DNA of 64,000 nucleotides from Dehalococcoidia bacterium (GTDB lineage Bacteria; Chloroflexota; Dehalococcoidia; Lucifugimonadales; SHYT01). This document shows positions 52,354 to 62,345 of the stretch, one piece after another; positions within the stretch are counted from its first letter, which is position 1; each line of letters opens with the position of its first letter. The notes under the pieces were generated by a model that did no database searches, was not told the origin of the DNA, and saw only the letters and a list, made by a program, of their open reading frames with translations. Both the position numbers and the translations under genes were made by a program. The stretch covers positions 124,001-188,000 of the forward strand of contig SHYA01000001.1 of assembly GCA_009693055.1 (NCBI GenBank), read 5' to 3'.

Positions 52354-53817
52354 TTACGGTTCGGCCACCACCGGCACGGCGGTAAAGATCGCGCGGGTCG
52401 CCGCCTCAATCGCGTCCACCACCGGGTCGGGATAGACCCCCACAAACAAGACCCCCAGCGCCAGCACGGCGATCAGCGCCAGCAGCTCAGGCGACACCTG
52501 GAGCCGCGACTTCTCTTGCGCCGGGTTGATATATATCTGCTTGATGACCATCAGGTAGTAGTACAGGGAGATGAGACTGTTGAGAATCGCCAGACCGGCC
52601 AGCCACAGCATGTCTGCCTTGGCGACGGCGCTAAACAGGTAGAACTTGGCAATGAACCCCGCGAAGAACGGCAAGCCGGAGAGCGAGAACAGCGCGGCCG
52701 TCATCGTCGCGGCGAGGAACGGCGACCGCTCATGCAGCCCCGCCAGCGCGCTGATCTCGTCCCGTCCCGTTCGGTTGTAGAACGCGATGACCGCCGCGAA
52801 CAACAGCATGTTCGTAACGGCGTACCCGACCAGGTACAACATCAGGCCCGTGGACGACGTGTCAGACAGCGCCGCAATGCCCATCAACAAGTAGCCGACG
52901 TGCGCAATGCTGGAGTAGGCCAGCAGCCGCTTCAGGCTCGTCTGCGCCAGCGCCACCAGGTTGCCCACCGTCATCGTCGCCACCGCCATGATCGCGATGA
53001 GCATCCGCCACTGGTCAATCGCCGGCAGGAACGCCTCGGTGAACAGGCGCAGCAGCAGCGCGAAGGCCGCCACCTTGGACCCCACGGCGATGTACGCCGT
53101 GATCGGCAGCGGCGCCCCCTCGTACACGTCCGGCGCCCACATGTGGAACGGCACGGCGGCCACCTTGAACCCCATCCCCGCCACGATGAGCCCGATGCCT
53201 ACCATCAGCAGAGGATTGACCCCGTCGGTCGCCGCCAGCGCGACCGCGATGTCCTCAAACCGGGTGGCTCCAACAGCCCCGTAGACCAGGCTGATGCCGT
53301 ACAGCAAGATCGCCGACGAGAAGGCGCCCAGCAGCACGTACTTGACCCCCGCCTCGTTGGACTTCGGCTCGTCGCGCGCATAGGACGTGAGGATGTAGAG
53401 GCTGAAGCTCAGCAGCTCCAGCGAGATGTACGCAGTCAGCAGCTCACCGGCAGCGGCCATCAGCATCATGCCGACGATGGAAAACAGCAGAAGGCCGTAG
53501 TACTCGCCTGGGTGGGTCAGGTGCTTCTGGACGAACTGCACCGAGGAGAGCACGACGGCCACGCCCAGCACCAGGAAGAACGCGTTGAAGAACAGCGAAT
53601 AGTTGTCCACCTGGAATATGCCGTCGTAGAGGCTGGTGTCCTTGTCCCACAGGTAGGCGAGCGTGAACGCCAGGATGCCCGCCATGCCGACCACGGAACT
53701 CGCCACGAGCAGCCACCGCCGCCGCGGGCGCAGCACCAGGTCGGCGCCGAACACCCCAAACGCCAGAATGACCATCAGCAGTTCGGGCCACAACAGGTGG
53801 TAGTTCACGCCCGGCAT
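52354..53817 (-). CDS. nuoN: Complex I subunit N
   Basis: 487 residues, about 14 helices. The proton-channel family motifs are seen in FKVAAVPFHMWAPDVYEGAP (Lys/His) and RLLAYSSIAHVGYLLMG. Antiporter-like membrane subunit of NADH:quinone-type oxidoreductase. Last gene of the operon. Confidence 0.95.
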   Translation of the reverse strand: MPGVNYHLLWPELLMVILAFGVFGADLVLRPRRRWLLVASSVVGMAGILAFTLAYLWDKDTSLYDGIFQVDNYSLFFNAFFLVLGVAVVLSSVQFVQKHLTHPGEYYGLLLFSIVGMMLMAAAGELLTAYISLELLSFSLYILTSYARDEPKSNEAGVKYVLLGAFSSAILLYGISLVYGAVGATRFEDIAVALAATDGVNPLLMVGIGLIVAGMGFKVAAVPFHMWAPDVYEGAPLPITAYIAVGSKVAAFALLLRLFTEAFLPAIDQWRMLIAIMAVATMTVGNLVALAQTSLKRLLAYSSIAHVGYLLMGIAALSDTSSTGLMLYLVGYAVTNMLLFAAVIAFYNRTGRDEISALAGLHERSPFLAATMTAALFSLSGLPFFAGFIAKFYLFSAVAKADMLWLAGLAILNSLISLYYYLMVIKQIYINPAQEKSRLQVSPELLALIAVLALGVLFVGVYPDPVVDAIEAATRAIFTAVPVVAEP

Positions 53818-53866
53818 CGCGATCCCATGCTCACCACAGTCTCCGGCAACCTTTCGAGCATCTCCC

Positions 53867-55378
53867 TTACCCGCCCGTCATAGCGCGCACCAGCGGCGTC
53901 ACGCTGCTGTTAATCACGCTCGTGATGTACCAGGGATAGAGGCCCCAGAGAAACAGGAATCCCACCAGAATGGCGGCCGCGGCCATCTCCAGGCGCGTGG
54001 CGTCGGTGAGCGTCTGCCAGCGCGGGTCCAGCGGACCGAAGAAGGCCTTCGCAATGAGCCGCAAGATATACACCGCAGTCAGAGCGGCGCCCACCACCGC
54101 CAGCCCCCCAAGCACCGGGTACGTCCTGAAGGCGCCGACAAACACCATGAACTCGGCCACGAACCCGCTCAGCCCCGGCAAGCCCAACGAGGCCAGGCCT
54201 GCTATCGCAAAGATGGCTGCGGCAAAAGGCATCCTCTTGGCTATCCCCTCGAACACCCCGATGTCGCGCACGTGGGCGCGGTCGTAGATCATGCCGACAA
54301 TGACGAAGAAGAGGGCCGTCATGATGCCGTGCGAGAACATCTGCAGCGTGGCGCCGCTCACCCCGATAACCTCTATCGTCCCCAGCCCCATGAGCACGTA
54401 CCCCATGTGGCTGACGCTGGAGTACCCCACGACGTACTTGAGGTCCCGCTGCGCCATGGCGGAGACCGCCCCGTAGATGACGTTCACCGCGCCCAGCCCG
54501 ATGAGCACCGGCGCCCACGCGTCCGCGCCCTCAGGCAGCATCTGCATCCCAATCCGCAGGATGCCGTACGCCCCCAGCTTCATCAGCACGCCGGCGTGCA
54601 GCATGCTCACCGCCGTGGGCGCGGCCACATGCCCGTCCGGAGACCACGTGTGGAACGGCCACATGCCGGCAAGCACTCCAAAGCCCACCATCAGGAGCGG
54701 GTAGAACAGCTTCTGGAAGTCCTCCGAGTACCCCACGCCCTGCAAGTCCACCATCCCGAACGTCAGGCGGCCCAACAGGTCTCCCCCCTCAACCCACATC
54801 GCCAGCAGCGCCACCCAGATCAGGACGCTGCCGGCCACCAGGTACAGCGTGAGCTTGAGCGCGCCATACTCCTTGGTGCGCAGGAACGTCTTGAAATCCG
54901 TGCTGCTGCCCCACACGCCGATGAGGAGGTACATGGGCAGCACCGCAAGCTCGTAGAAGAAGAAGAAGAAGAGCAGGTCCAAAGCGACAAACGTGCCGTA
55001 GACGCCGGAAACGAGCAGGAGGAGCAAGACAAAAAAGTTCTTCGCGTTTGATGACGTCTTCCACGACACCAGCGTGCCGGTGAAGGCGACGACACCCGTT
55101 AACAGCACCATAGGCGCGGAGATCCCGTCCACGCCCAGGTCCAACGACGCCCCAAGAGACGGCAGCCAGCGGAAGCTGTTCGTAAACTGGAACCCTGCCG
55201 CGTCCCGGTCATACGCGAGAAAGGTGTAGGCGCTCAATCCCAAGGTGAGCGTGGTCAGAACAACCACAAACCACGGCACCAGTTTCGGCCTGTCGCTGGG
55301 GAAGAGCATGAGCGCCAGCGCCCCAAAGAAGGGGATGGCGACGAGCAAGAGCAGGACGTATCGGTCAAACGTGTCCAC
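53867..55378 (-). CDS. nuoM: Complex I subunit M
   Basis: 503 residues, antiporter-like. FFFFYELAVLPMYLLIG (helix-5 Glu), MWPFHTWSPDGHVAAPT and KYVVGYSSVSHMGYV are typical. Its start lies 15 bp after the nuoL stop. Confidence 0.95.
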   Translation of the reverse strand: MDTFDRYVLLLLVAIPFFGALALMLFPSDRPKLVPWFVVVLTTLTLGLSAYTFLAYDRDAAGFQFTNSFRWLPSLGASLDLGVDGISAPMVLLTGVVAFTGTLVSWKTSSNAKNFFVLLLLLVSGVYGTFVALDLLFFFFFYELAVLPMYLLIGVWGSSTDFKTFLRTKEYGALKLTLYLVAGSVLIWVALLAMWVEGGDLLGRLTFGMVDLQGVGYSEDFQKLFYPLLMVGFGVLAGMWPFHTWSPDGHVAAPTAVSMLHAGVLMKLGAYGILRIGMQMLPEGADAWAPVLIGLGAVNVIYGAVSAMAQRDLKYVVGYSSVSHMGYVLMGLGTIEVIGVSGATLQMFSHGIMTALFFVIVGMIYDRAHVRDIGVFEGIAKRMPFAAAIFAIAGLASLGLPGLSGFVAEFMVFVGAFRTYPVLGGLAVVGAALTAVYILRLIAKAFFGPLDPRWQTLTDATRLEMAAAAILVGFLFLWGLYPWYITSVINSSVTPLVRAMTGG

Positions 55379-55393
55379 TCTTCTCTCCTCTGC

Positions 55394-57247
55394 CTAGCGC
55401 GCCAGCGCGACCGCCCAGATTGCGACCGCTACAGCCACCGCGCCGACCGCCATGGCCAGCGCGTAGTTCGCGACCAACCCCGTGACGTGCTGCCGTAGCC
55501 GCGTGCCCGAAGCCACCACCGATGCGCCCGTCCCGTTCACCGCCGTGTCGTTCACCACGACCCGGTCGAACAGCGCCACGAACCGCCCCGCCACCAGCAC
55601 CACGTGGTCAATCACCCACTGGTAGCCGGCGTCCATGTAGTACTTGTTCTCCAGGAGTCTCTGGAGCGCCGGCGCCCGGTCGCGCACCACCGACGGAGCT
55701 ATGGCGCCGCGGCTGTACATGAGCCAGCCCAGCGCCAGCCCGGCCGCCGCGACGGCAGAAGAGAGCGTCGCCAGCCATATCTTGAAGTGGAACTCCTCGT
55801 CCGGCATGATGAAGTGCGCGAACCCCTTGAAATCGCCCGCGAGCGGCAGCGCCAGGAAGCCCACCACCACGGTCATCACCCCGAACGCCAGCATCGGCGC
55901 CAGCATCGCGGGCGGCGACTCGTGCGCGTGCTCGTTCTCGTGCTTCAACGGCCCAAAAAACGTGAGCAGCGTCACGCGCGCCATGTAGAGGGCGCTCAAG
56001 AACGCGGCCACAAGCGTGAAAAAGAGGAACACCGCCCCACGGCTGTGCCAAACGCCCACCAGCATTTCGTCCTTGCTGAAGAACCCGCTCAGCGGCGGTA
56101 ACCCGGCAAGGGAGAGCGCACCCAGCAAGAAGCACAACGTCGTCCACGGCATGCGCTTCCGCAGGCCGCCCAGCTCGCGGATATCCAGCTTGTTCGTTCC
56201 GTGGCTCACGCTGCCCGCGCTCAAGAACAGCATCGCCTTCGCAAACGCATGCACCAGCAAGTGGAAGATCGCCGCCCCAACGCCAAACGTGCCCAGGGCA
56301 AGCATCATGAACCCCAGGTGGCTGATGGTGGAGTAGGCCAAGACCCGTTTCAGGTCGGTCATCACCAGCGCAAGGAACGCGGAGATCAGCACGGTGATCA
56401 GGCCGACGATCGCGATGAGCAAGAGCGCGCCGGAGGCGGCCTCAAACGCCGGGAAGAGCCGCGCCACCAGGTAAACGCCCGCAACCACCATCGTCGCCGC
56501 GTGGATGAGCGCGCTGACCGGCGTGGGGCCCTCCATAGCGTCGGGCAGCCACACGTGGAACGGGACCTGCGCCGACTTGCCCGCCGCGCCCGCGAAGATG
56601 AGGAGCATGGAAGCCGTCAGCGTCGTGCCGGAAATCGCCCCCGTCTCGGCCAGGTGGATGATCTCTCCGATGTTGAAGGTGCCGGTCGCGTTGAACAGCA
56701 GCAGCACCCCGATCAGCAGCCCAACGTCGCCGATGCGCGTGGTCACAAACGCCTTCTTTGCGGCCTCTGCCGCCGAGCGGCGCTCAAAGTAGAACCCGAT
56801 CAGCAGGTAGGAGCACAGGCCCACAAGCTCCCACGCGATGTACAAGAACAACAGGTTATCGGCCAGCACCAGCGCCAGCATGGCGGCGGCGAACAGCGCG
56901 TTGACGGCGAAGAACCAGGTGAAACGCGCCTCGTGTTTCATGTACGCCCACGAGTACACCTGGATGCCGAAGGCGATGAACGTCACGATGCCCAGCATCA
57001 CCACGGCCAGCGGGTCGACGAACGTCCCCCACACCAGCTTGAGCGACCCCGCCTCAAGCCAGGTGATGCTGAACGCCTTCGCGCCGTTGTCCAGGAAGTC
57101 GGCCAGGACGACCCAAAAGAGGACAAACCCCGCGAGGATCGCCAGCGGCGCCAGCACCGCCACCCAGCGCGGCAAGGCGCGGCCCGGCACAGCGATGAAC
57201 ACCGCCGCGCAGGCGCTGAGCGCCGGAATAAGCCAGGCTAGCTCCAC
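55394..57247 (-). CDS. nuoL: Complex I subunit L
   Basis: 617 residues. Antiporter-like core (LYIAWELVGLCSYLLIG, VPFHVWLPDAMEGPTPVSAL, VLAYSTISHLGFM) plus the long C-terminal region with the lateral-helix segment. GTG 57247 follows GAGGAGAAGGAC. An intrinsic terminator (57285-57313) lies just upstream, between nuoK and nuoL. Confidence 0.95.
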   Translation of the reverse strand: MELAWLIPALSACAAVFIAVPGRALPRWVAVLAPLAILAGFVLFWVVLADFLDNGAKAFSITWLEAGSLKLVWGTFVDPLAVVMLGIVTFIAFGIQVYSWAYMKHEARFTWFFAVNALFAAAMLALVLADNLLFLYIAWELVGLCSYLLIGFYFERRSAAEAAKKAFVTTRIGDVGLLIGVLLLFNATGTFNIGEIIHLAETGAISGTTLTASMLLIFAGAAGKSAQVPFHVWLPDAMEGPTPVSALIHAATMVVAGVYLVARLFPAFEAASGALLLIAIVGLITVLISAFLALVMTDLKRVLAYSTISHLGFMMLALGTFGVGAAIFHLLVHAFAKAMLFLSAGSVSHGTNKLDIRELGGLRKRMPWTTLCFLLGALSLAGLPPLSGFFSKDEMLVGVWHSRGAVFLFFTLVAAFLSALYMARVTLLTFFGPLKHENEHAHESPPAMLAPMLAFGVMTVVVGFLALPLAGDFKGFAHFIMPDEEFHFKIWLATLSSAVAAAGLALGWLMYSRGAIAPSVVRDRAPALQRLLENKYYMDAGYQWVIDHVVLVAGRFVALFDRVVVNDTAVNGTGASVVASGTRLRQHVTGLVANYALAMAVGAVAVAVAIWAVALAR

Positions 57248-57284
57248 GTCCTTCTCCTCAGGCTGGCCGGTCCGCATCCCTCAG

Positions 57285-57313
57285 AAAAAAGGTCAGCAGC
57301 CCCCCTGCTGACC
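57285..57313 (-). terminator. Intrinsic terminator inside the nuo operon
   Basis: On the minus strand GGTCAGCAG, a GGGGG loop, CTGCTGACC, then TTTTTT. A textbook rho-independent terminator between nuoK and nuoL. It would lower expression of nuoLMN relative to nuoA-K, or act as a regulated attenuator. Confidence 0.8.
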
Positions 57314-57349
57314 CCGCCACACCACCTTGCCTTCCGCTCAAACGAGGGC

Positions 57350-57655
57350 CTACCCCTTCATGATGCTGATCTCGTCCACGTTGACCGTGCCGCGGTTCCG
57401 GTACAGGCGCAGGATGATGGCCAGCGCCAGCCCAACCTCCGCCGCCGCCACGGTAATCACAAACACCACCAGCACCTGGCCCAACACGCGGCCCGGGTCC
57501 AAAAACGCGGCAAAACCGATCAGGTTGATGTTCACCGCGTTCAGCATCAGCTCAATCGCAAGCAGGATGAGCACGGCGTTCCGCCTGGCCAGCACCCCGT
57601 ACAGGCCGATAGCGAAGAGCGCCGCGCTCAACAGTTGCAGGTGGAGCAGCGTCAT
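57350..57655 (-). CDS. nuoK: Complex I subunit K
   Basis: 101 residues, three helices, with the two membrane Glu (LIAIELMLNAVN and AAAEVGLALAI) conserved. Start overlaps nuoJ by 4 bp. The terminator lies just downstream. Confidence 0.95.
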   Translation of the reverse strand: MTLLHLQLLSAALFAIGLYGVLARRNAVLILLAIELMLNAVNINLIGFAAFLDPGRVLGQVLVVFVITVAAAEVGLALAIILRLYRNRGTVNVDEISIMKG

Positions 57656-58179
57656 GGAGCGTCGCCTCCTGAGTCCGTCCCGCCCCGGTCCCGCCCTCGG
57701 CGCTCAACGCGCGCGATCAGGAACGCCCCGAGCAGCGACACCAGCAGGACCAACGAGGCCACCTCAAAAGGTATCGCCCAGCGGGCGAACAGCTCCTCGC
57801 CGAGCGCTTCAAATTTCACCTCTTTGAGCTGCGCGGGCGGGTGCTCAAACTCAAGGAACGCCGCGGCCAGCACGCCAAGCATCATCAGCGCCGCTATGGC
57901 CGCCACCAGCTTCTGCGGATTGTCCCGCACGTGGGAAAACTCCTCCAGGCGGGTCAGCATGAGGGCGAAGATGATGACGATAACGACCGCGCCGCCGTAG
58001 ATGAGCACCTGGACCAGCGCCAGGAACTCCGCCAACGACAGGATGAAGATGCCGGCCACCGCGATGAGGGAAAGGAGCAGGAACAGCGCCGCATAACCGA
58101 CGTTGCGCGTGGTCACCACGCCAATCCCCCCGGCAAGGACGAGGGTGGCAAGGAATGAAAAGGCGATGAGGCTAGCCAC
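57652..58179 (-). CDS. nuoJ: Complex I subunit J
   Basis: 175 residues, five helices. ALFLLLSLIAVAGIFILSLAEFLALVQVLIYGGAVVIVIIF spans positions about 31-71 and matches NuoJ. Shares one base with the end of nuoI. Confidence 0.93.
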   Translation of the reverse strand: MASLIAFSFLATLVLAGGIGVVTTRNVGYAALFLLLSLIAVAGIFILSLAEFLALVQVLIYGGAVVIVIIFALMLTRLEEFSHVRDNPQKLVAAIAALMMLGVLAAAFLEFEHPPAQLKEVKFEALGEELFARWAIPFEVASLVLLVSLLGAFLIARVERRGRDRGGTDSGGDAP

Positions 58180-58760
58180 TAGGAAGCCCCATCCTTGGGC
58201 GCCGGGGATGCGACCGGGCTCCCGCCGGCGGCTTCCGCCGTCGCGGTTGCCGTAGCGGGCTGGGCAGCCTTCAAGGCGGCCTGCTTCTCCTTTTCGAGTT
58301 CCGTCGGTGGACGCCAGCCCGACTCCTTCTGGTAGCCCTTCCCCAGTTCCAGCAGGCGGTCCATCTCCACCCGCCGCCCGTTCCGGGCAAACGTGCCCAT
58401 CTCGTGGATGTGACTCATCGTGATGGCGTCAAACGCGCACACCTCTTCGCAGATCCCGCAGACGATGCAGCGCCCCAGGTTGATCGCAAAGCTCTCCACC
58501 ATCTTGCGCCGGTGGCTCTTCCCCTCCTTGTGGAGGGGGTTGTCCTTCATCGTGGCGCTCATGCATTGCGTGGGGCACATGCGGATGCACACCATGCACG
58601 CGACGCAGTACGGCTCGCCCACCTTGGCGTCCCACGTGAGGACCGGGAAGCCCATGTAGCTCTCCTGCACCGGAAGATGCCACGTGGGGTACTGCGCCGT
58701 CACCGGCTTGCCGACGAACGTCTTCAGCGTAACCAGCAAACCCCTCAGGCTGTTAAGCAT
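58179..58760 (-). CDS. nuoI: Complex I subunit I (two 4Fe-4S clusters)
   Basis: 193 residues. Two ferredoxin motifs, CVACMVCIRMCP and CIVCGICEEVCAFDAI, carry clusters N6a and N6b. A low-complexity Ala/Thr/Glu tail of about 30 residues is extra. Overlaps nuoH by 8 bp. Confidence 0.95.
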   Translation of the reverse strand: MLNSLRGLLVTLKTFVGKPVTAQYPTWHLPVQESYMGFPVLTWDAKVGEPYCVACMVCIRMCPTQCMSATMKDNPLHKEGKSHRRKMVESFAINLGRCIVCGICEEVCAFDAITMSHIHEMGTFARNGRRVEMDRLLELGKGYQKESGWRPPTELEKEKQAALKAAQPATATATAEAAGGSPVASPAPKDGAS

Positions 58761-60021
58761 TCCGCAACTCCCGCGCCGGTATCAGCCGCACCTTTGGCCG
58801 CCGGCCCGCGCCCGCGATGCTCTGGTACAGCCCCACGGCAAACGCCGCCAGCAGCCCCAGGCCCATCAGCGTCATGCTCCACTTCGGCCAGCCGTAGAAC
58901 ATCACCACCGCCGTCAGCATGAAGTTCAGGAACGACAGCGGGATCAGTATCTTCCAGCCGAAGCCCATGAGCTGGTCAATGCGCAGCCGCGGGTACGTCC
59001 CGCGGAACCAGAACATGACCAGGATAACCGCGGACACCTTGAGAAAGAACCATATCACCCCGGGCAACACGGGCCCCACCCACCCGCTCAGGAACAGCAG
59101 CGTGATGATAACCCCAAGCAGGAACGTATTGATGTACTCGGCCAGGTAAAAGACGGCCCAGTGGGCCCCGCTGTACTCCACAAAGGGCCCCCCCATCAGC
59201 TCCGACTCCGCGTGGTAGATGTCAAACGGCGTTCGGCCCACCTCGGCCAGTCCCGCCAGGAGGAACAGCACAAACGCGAACGGCTGCACCGCCACGAAGG
59301 GGACCCTCCCCTGTTCCTCCACGATCGCCCCGAGGTTCAGCGACCCCGCCATCATCGCCACAGTCAGCGCCAGCACGATGATGGGAATCTCATAGCTGAT
59401 CAGCTGGGCGATTGCTCGCAAGCCGCCCAGAAAGCCGTACTTGTTCGCGGAGCCCCAGCCGGCCATGAACAGCCCCGCGATGGCGACCACCGAAAACGCG
59501 ATGATGTACAGCAACCCCATCTCCAGGTCGCGCACCACCCAGCCGCTGGCGAAGGGGATGATGAGCCAGATGAGAAACGTGGGGATGAAAAACATCACAG
59601 GCGCCAGCCAGAACACCCCTTTGTCCACCCAGCTGGGCATTATGTCCTCTTTGGTCAGCAGCTTGACGGCGTCAGCGACAGGCTGCAGCAGCCCCCACGG
59701 TCCAACGCGCATCGGTCCGATCCGCTGTTGGAGCCGGCCGAGCGCCTTCCGCTCCACGTAGGTGAGCGCCAGGACCACCAGCGACAGGAACGCGAAGAGC
59801 GCGACGATGCCGCCCGCCGTGGCCAGCGCCTCAAGCCCCCCGTACACCAGGATCAGCACCACCACGGAGGTTAGGACAGCGGCCCCGAGCTGGAGCGCCC
59901 CCAGCAGCAACGCGGTCGTCGGCCCAAGCACCATAACGGCCCACAGCCCAAGGACGGCGAGGAAGCCGCCCATCGCCGCGATGGCGCCAAGGCCCAGCAC
60001 CCCGGGAAACCAGTGCGCCAT
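58753..60021 (-). CDS. nuoH: Complex I subunit H with N-terminal extension
   Basis: 422 residues against about 330 usually. The conserved core starts near residue 85 (YVERKALGRLQQRIGPMRVG) and includes EVGRTPFDIYHAESELMGGPFVEYSG (positions about 246-271), the quinone-site loop. The first ~60 residues form two additional hydrophobic helices (residues about 8-33 and 38-60). Start coincides with the nuoD stop. Confidence 0.95.
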   Translation of the reverse strand: MAHWFPGVLGLGAIAAMGGFLAVLGLWAVMVLGPTTALLLGALQLGAAVLTSVVVLILVYGGLEALATAGGIVALFAFLSLVVLALTYVERKALGRLQQRIGPMRVGPWGLLQPVADAVKLLTKEDIMPSWVDKGVFWLAPVMFFIPTFLIWLIIPFASGWVVRDLEMGLLYIIAFSVVAIAGLFMAGWGSANKYGFLGGLRAIAQLISYEIPIIVLALTVAMMAGSLNLGAIVEEQGRVPFVAVQPFAFVLFLLAGLAEVGRTPFDIYHAESELMGGPFVEYSGAHWAVFYLAEYINTFLLGVIITLLFLSGWVGPVLPGVIWFFLKVSAVILVMFWFRGTYPRLRIDQLMGFGWKILIPLSFLNFMLTAVVMFYGWPKWSMTLMGLGLLAAFAVGLYQSIAGAGRRPKVRLIPARELRNA

Positions 60022-61139
60022 TAGCGGTCAACCTCTCCCAGCACGATGTCCAGCGAGCCCAGCACCAGCACCGCGTCCGCAACGTAGCTATTGCGCAGCA
60101 TGGCGCGCAACGCCTGCAGGTTCACAAAGGATGGCGGCCTCACCTTGAGCCGGTACGGCTTGTCCGAGCCGTCGCTGACGATGTAAATGCCCAGCTCGCC
60201 GCGAGGGTTCTCGGTGCAAAAGTACGTCTCCCCCTTGGGCGGCCTCGGGATGCGCCGCACGCCCTGCGCCATGAACGGCCCGCCATCCGGCATCTGCTCA
60301 AGCGCCTGCCGCACAATTTTGACCGACTGCCTCATCTCCTCCATGCGGACCCCGTACCGGTCCCACGTGTCTCCGTTCTCGCCGACCGGCACGTCGAACT
60401 GGAACCGGTCGTACAGCGAGTACGGCTCCGCCGTCCGGACATCGTACGGCACTCCGGAGGCCCGCAGGTTCGGGCCGGTCAGCCCGTACTCCAGCGCCTC
60501 CTTGCCCGACAGGACGCCGACGCCCTTCGTCCTCAGCAGGTACACCTCGTTATAGGTCAGCAGCCGGTCGCACTGCTCTATGCCCCGCTCCAGCTCGCCG
60601 AGCACGCCCGCCACCCGCTCGCGAAAGTCCGCCGGCACGTCCTCTTTCAGGCCGCCGATGCGGAAGTAGTTGTGCATCATCCTCGCGCCGCTCGTCGCCT
60701 CAAAGATGCGCTGGATCCGCTCCCGCTCCCGGAACCCGTACATCACCGTCGTCATCGCGCCGGCGTCCAGCCCCATGGTGCCGTAGAACAGCATGTGGCT
60801 TGCGATTCTGTTCAGCTCGCACAGGATGATGCGGACGTACTCCACCCGCTCCGGCACCTGCACGCTCATCAGCTTCTCAACCGCCATGCAGTACGCCTGC
60901 TCGTTGTTGAAGTTCGCAAGGTAGTCCAGGCGGTCAAACAGCGTGATGATCTGCGGGTACAGCTCCCCCTCGCACAGCTTCTCCGAGCCGCGATGCAGGT
61001 AGCCGATGTGGGGTTCCACGTCCACGATGTACTCGCCGTCCAGCCACAGCACCATGCGGAAGACGCCGTGCGTGCTGGGGTGCTGCGGCCCCATGTTCAC
61101 CATCATGTCCAGGGACTGGAGCGGGCGCGATTCAACCAT
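60021..61139 (-). CDS. nuoD: Complex I subunit D (49-kDa type)
   Basis: 372 residues. MGPQHPSTHGVFRM, the IGYLHRGSEKL loop and the hydrogenase-like C-terminal segment with DIVLGEVDR are intact, including the quinone-site His. It is a separate protein, not fused with nuoC. GTG/ATG at 61139. Confidence 0.96.
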   Translation of the reverse strand: MVESRPLQSLDMMVNMGPQHPSTHGVFRMVLWLDGEYIVDVEPHIGYLHRGSEKLCEGELYPQIITLFDRLDYLANFNNEQAYCMAVEKLMSVQVPERVEYVRIILCELNRIASHMLFYGTMGLDAGAMTTVMYGFRERERIQRIFEATSGARMMHNYFRIGGLKEDVPADFRERVAGVLGELERGIEQCDRLLTYNEVYLLRTKGVGVLSGKEALEYGLTGPNLRASGVPYDVRTAEPYSLYDRFQFDVPVGENGDTWDRYGVRMEEMRQSVKIVRQALEQMPDGGPFMAQGVRRIPRPPKGETYFCTENPRGELGIYIVSDGSDKPYRLKVRPPSFVNLQALRAMLRNSYVADAVLVLGSLDIVLGEVDR

Positions 61140-61168
61140 TGTCCTTGTTCACTCTTCGCCGGTTGGGC

Positions 61169-61741
61169 CTAGTATTCCGCGTACTCGTGGAAGGGGTACG
61201 ATTTGCGGCCGGGGAAGCCCTCAAAACCCTCCCACAGCAGGAGCGGGACCAGGTTTGGATGCCCCTCAAACGTCACGCCGAACAGGTCGCGGCCTTCCCG
61301 CTCAAACCAGTCGGCGGTCTTCCAGACCGTGACCACCGAGGGGACAGCCGGGGCCTCGGTGCCCGTCTTGGTCTTGAGCACCACCTTGTGCCGTTTGCCC
61401 ATAGACCACAGGTGGTACACCACCTCAAAGTGGTCCTTGTAGTCCACCACGCTCAGGCAGCGGAGGAAGTCAAAGCTCAACCGGGGGTCTTCTCGGAGCG
61501 TTCTGCACGTGTCCAGCAGCCGCTCCCGCTCCACAGTCAGCATGACTTCGTCAAGGCTGGCGGTAACCTGCGGCTGGAACGCCTTGAGCGCCTCCGGCAG
61601 CAACGCCAGCAGCGCCTGGCCCTTGGCGTCCAGCTTGAGAGGAAGTCCAGCCGCCTCGTGGCTAGCCTTAGGCGCCGGCTGTTTGGCCGGCGGCCCCGTC
61701 TGCGGCCGCTGGGCTGGTGTGCTGGATTCCTGTTCCGCCAC
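61169..61741 (-). CDS. nuoC: Complex I subunit C (30-kDa type)
   Basis: 190 residues. The conserved part is [34 protein letters not shown]-like [18 protein letters not shown], and the end RKSYPFHEY. The first 40 residues are Pro/Ala/Gln-rich and overlap the nuoB 3' end by 74 bp. GTG 61741 chosen; other starts would lengthen the overlap. Confidence 0.92.
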   Translation of the reverse strand: MAEQESSTPAQRPQTGPPAKQPAPKASHEAAGLPLKLDAKGQALLALLPEALKAFQPQVTASLDEVMLTVERERLLDTCRTLREDPRLSFDFLRCLSVVDYKDHFEVVYHLWSMGKRHKVVLKTKTGTEAPAVPSVVTVWKTADWFEREGRDLFGVTFEGHPNLVPLLLWEGFEGFPGRKSYPFHEYAEY

Positions 61742-62345
61742 GGCGCCTCGCGTCCTGCTGAATCTTCTCTTGGAGCCGGAGAATCCCGTCCAGGAGCGCC
61801 TCCGGGCGCGGAGGGCACCCGGGAATGTAGACGTCCACCGGGATGATGTGATCCACACCCATCACCACCGAGTAGGAGCGGTAGTACGGGCCCCCGTTGG
61901 TGGCGCAGCTCCCCATGGCGATGACCCACTTCGGCTCCGGCATCTGCTCGTAGAGGAGCTTGATGGGGTCCCACATCTTCTTGACCACGGTGCCGGCCAC
62001 AATCATCACGTCGGACTGGCGCGGCGACGGCCACGTGACCACCCCGAACCGGTCGAGGTCGTGCTGGGCCATGTACGTGGCCATCATCTCAATGGCGCAG
62101 CAGGCCAGCCCGAACTGGAGCGGCCAGAGAGAGCTTTTGCGGGCCATGGCGATCAGGTCTTCTGCGCGCGCCGTGATGATGCTGGGCGCGGCCCTGGCGT
62201 AGATGCCCGGAAGCGCGACGTTTCCGCGTCCTACTGTGATGCCCTGCTCGGAAGGCGCCGGCGGACCCTGGCGCGTCCACGGCGCGGCCCTCACCTTGTC
62301 CGCAGGCAGCAGCGGGCTAAGCTCGCGCCCCTTCTCTACTTCCAT
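61668..62345 (-). CDS. nuoB: Complex I subunit B (cluster N2)
   Basis: 225 residues. Cluster-N2 ligands: CC in [12 protein letters not shown] in GSCATNGG and C in [10 protein letters not shown]. An N-terminal ~60-residue extension and a Gly/Ala tail flank the core. Either ATG 62345 or 62366 is possible; the first has GAAAGGA. Overlaps the end of nuoA. Confidence 0.95.
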   Translation of the reverse strand: MEVEKGRELSPLLPADKVRAAPWTRQGPPAPSEQGITVGRGNVALPGIYARAAPSIITARAEDLIAMARKSSLWPLQFGLACCAIEMMATYMAQHDLDRFGVVTWPSPRQSDVMIVAGTVVKKMWDPIKLLYEQMPEPKWVIAMGSCATNGGPYYRSYSVVMGVDHIIPVDVYIPGCPPRPEALLDGILRLQEKIQQDARRRGGTGIQHTSPAAADGAAGQTAGA

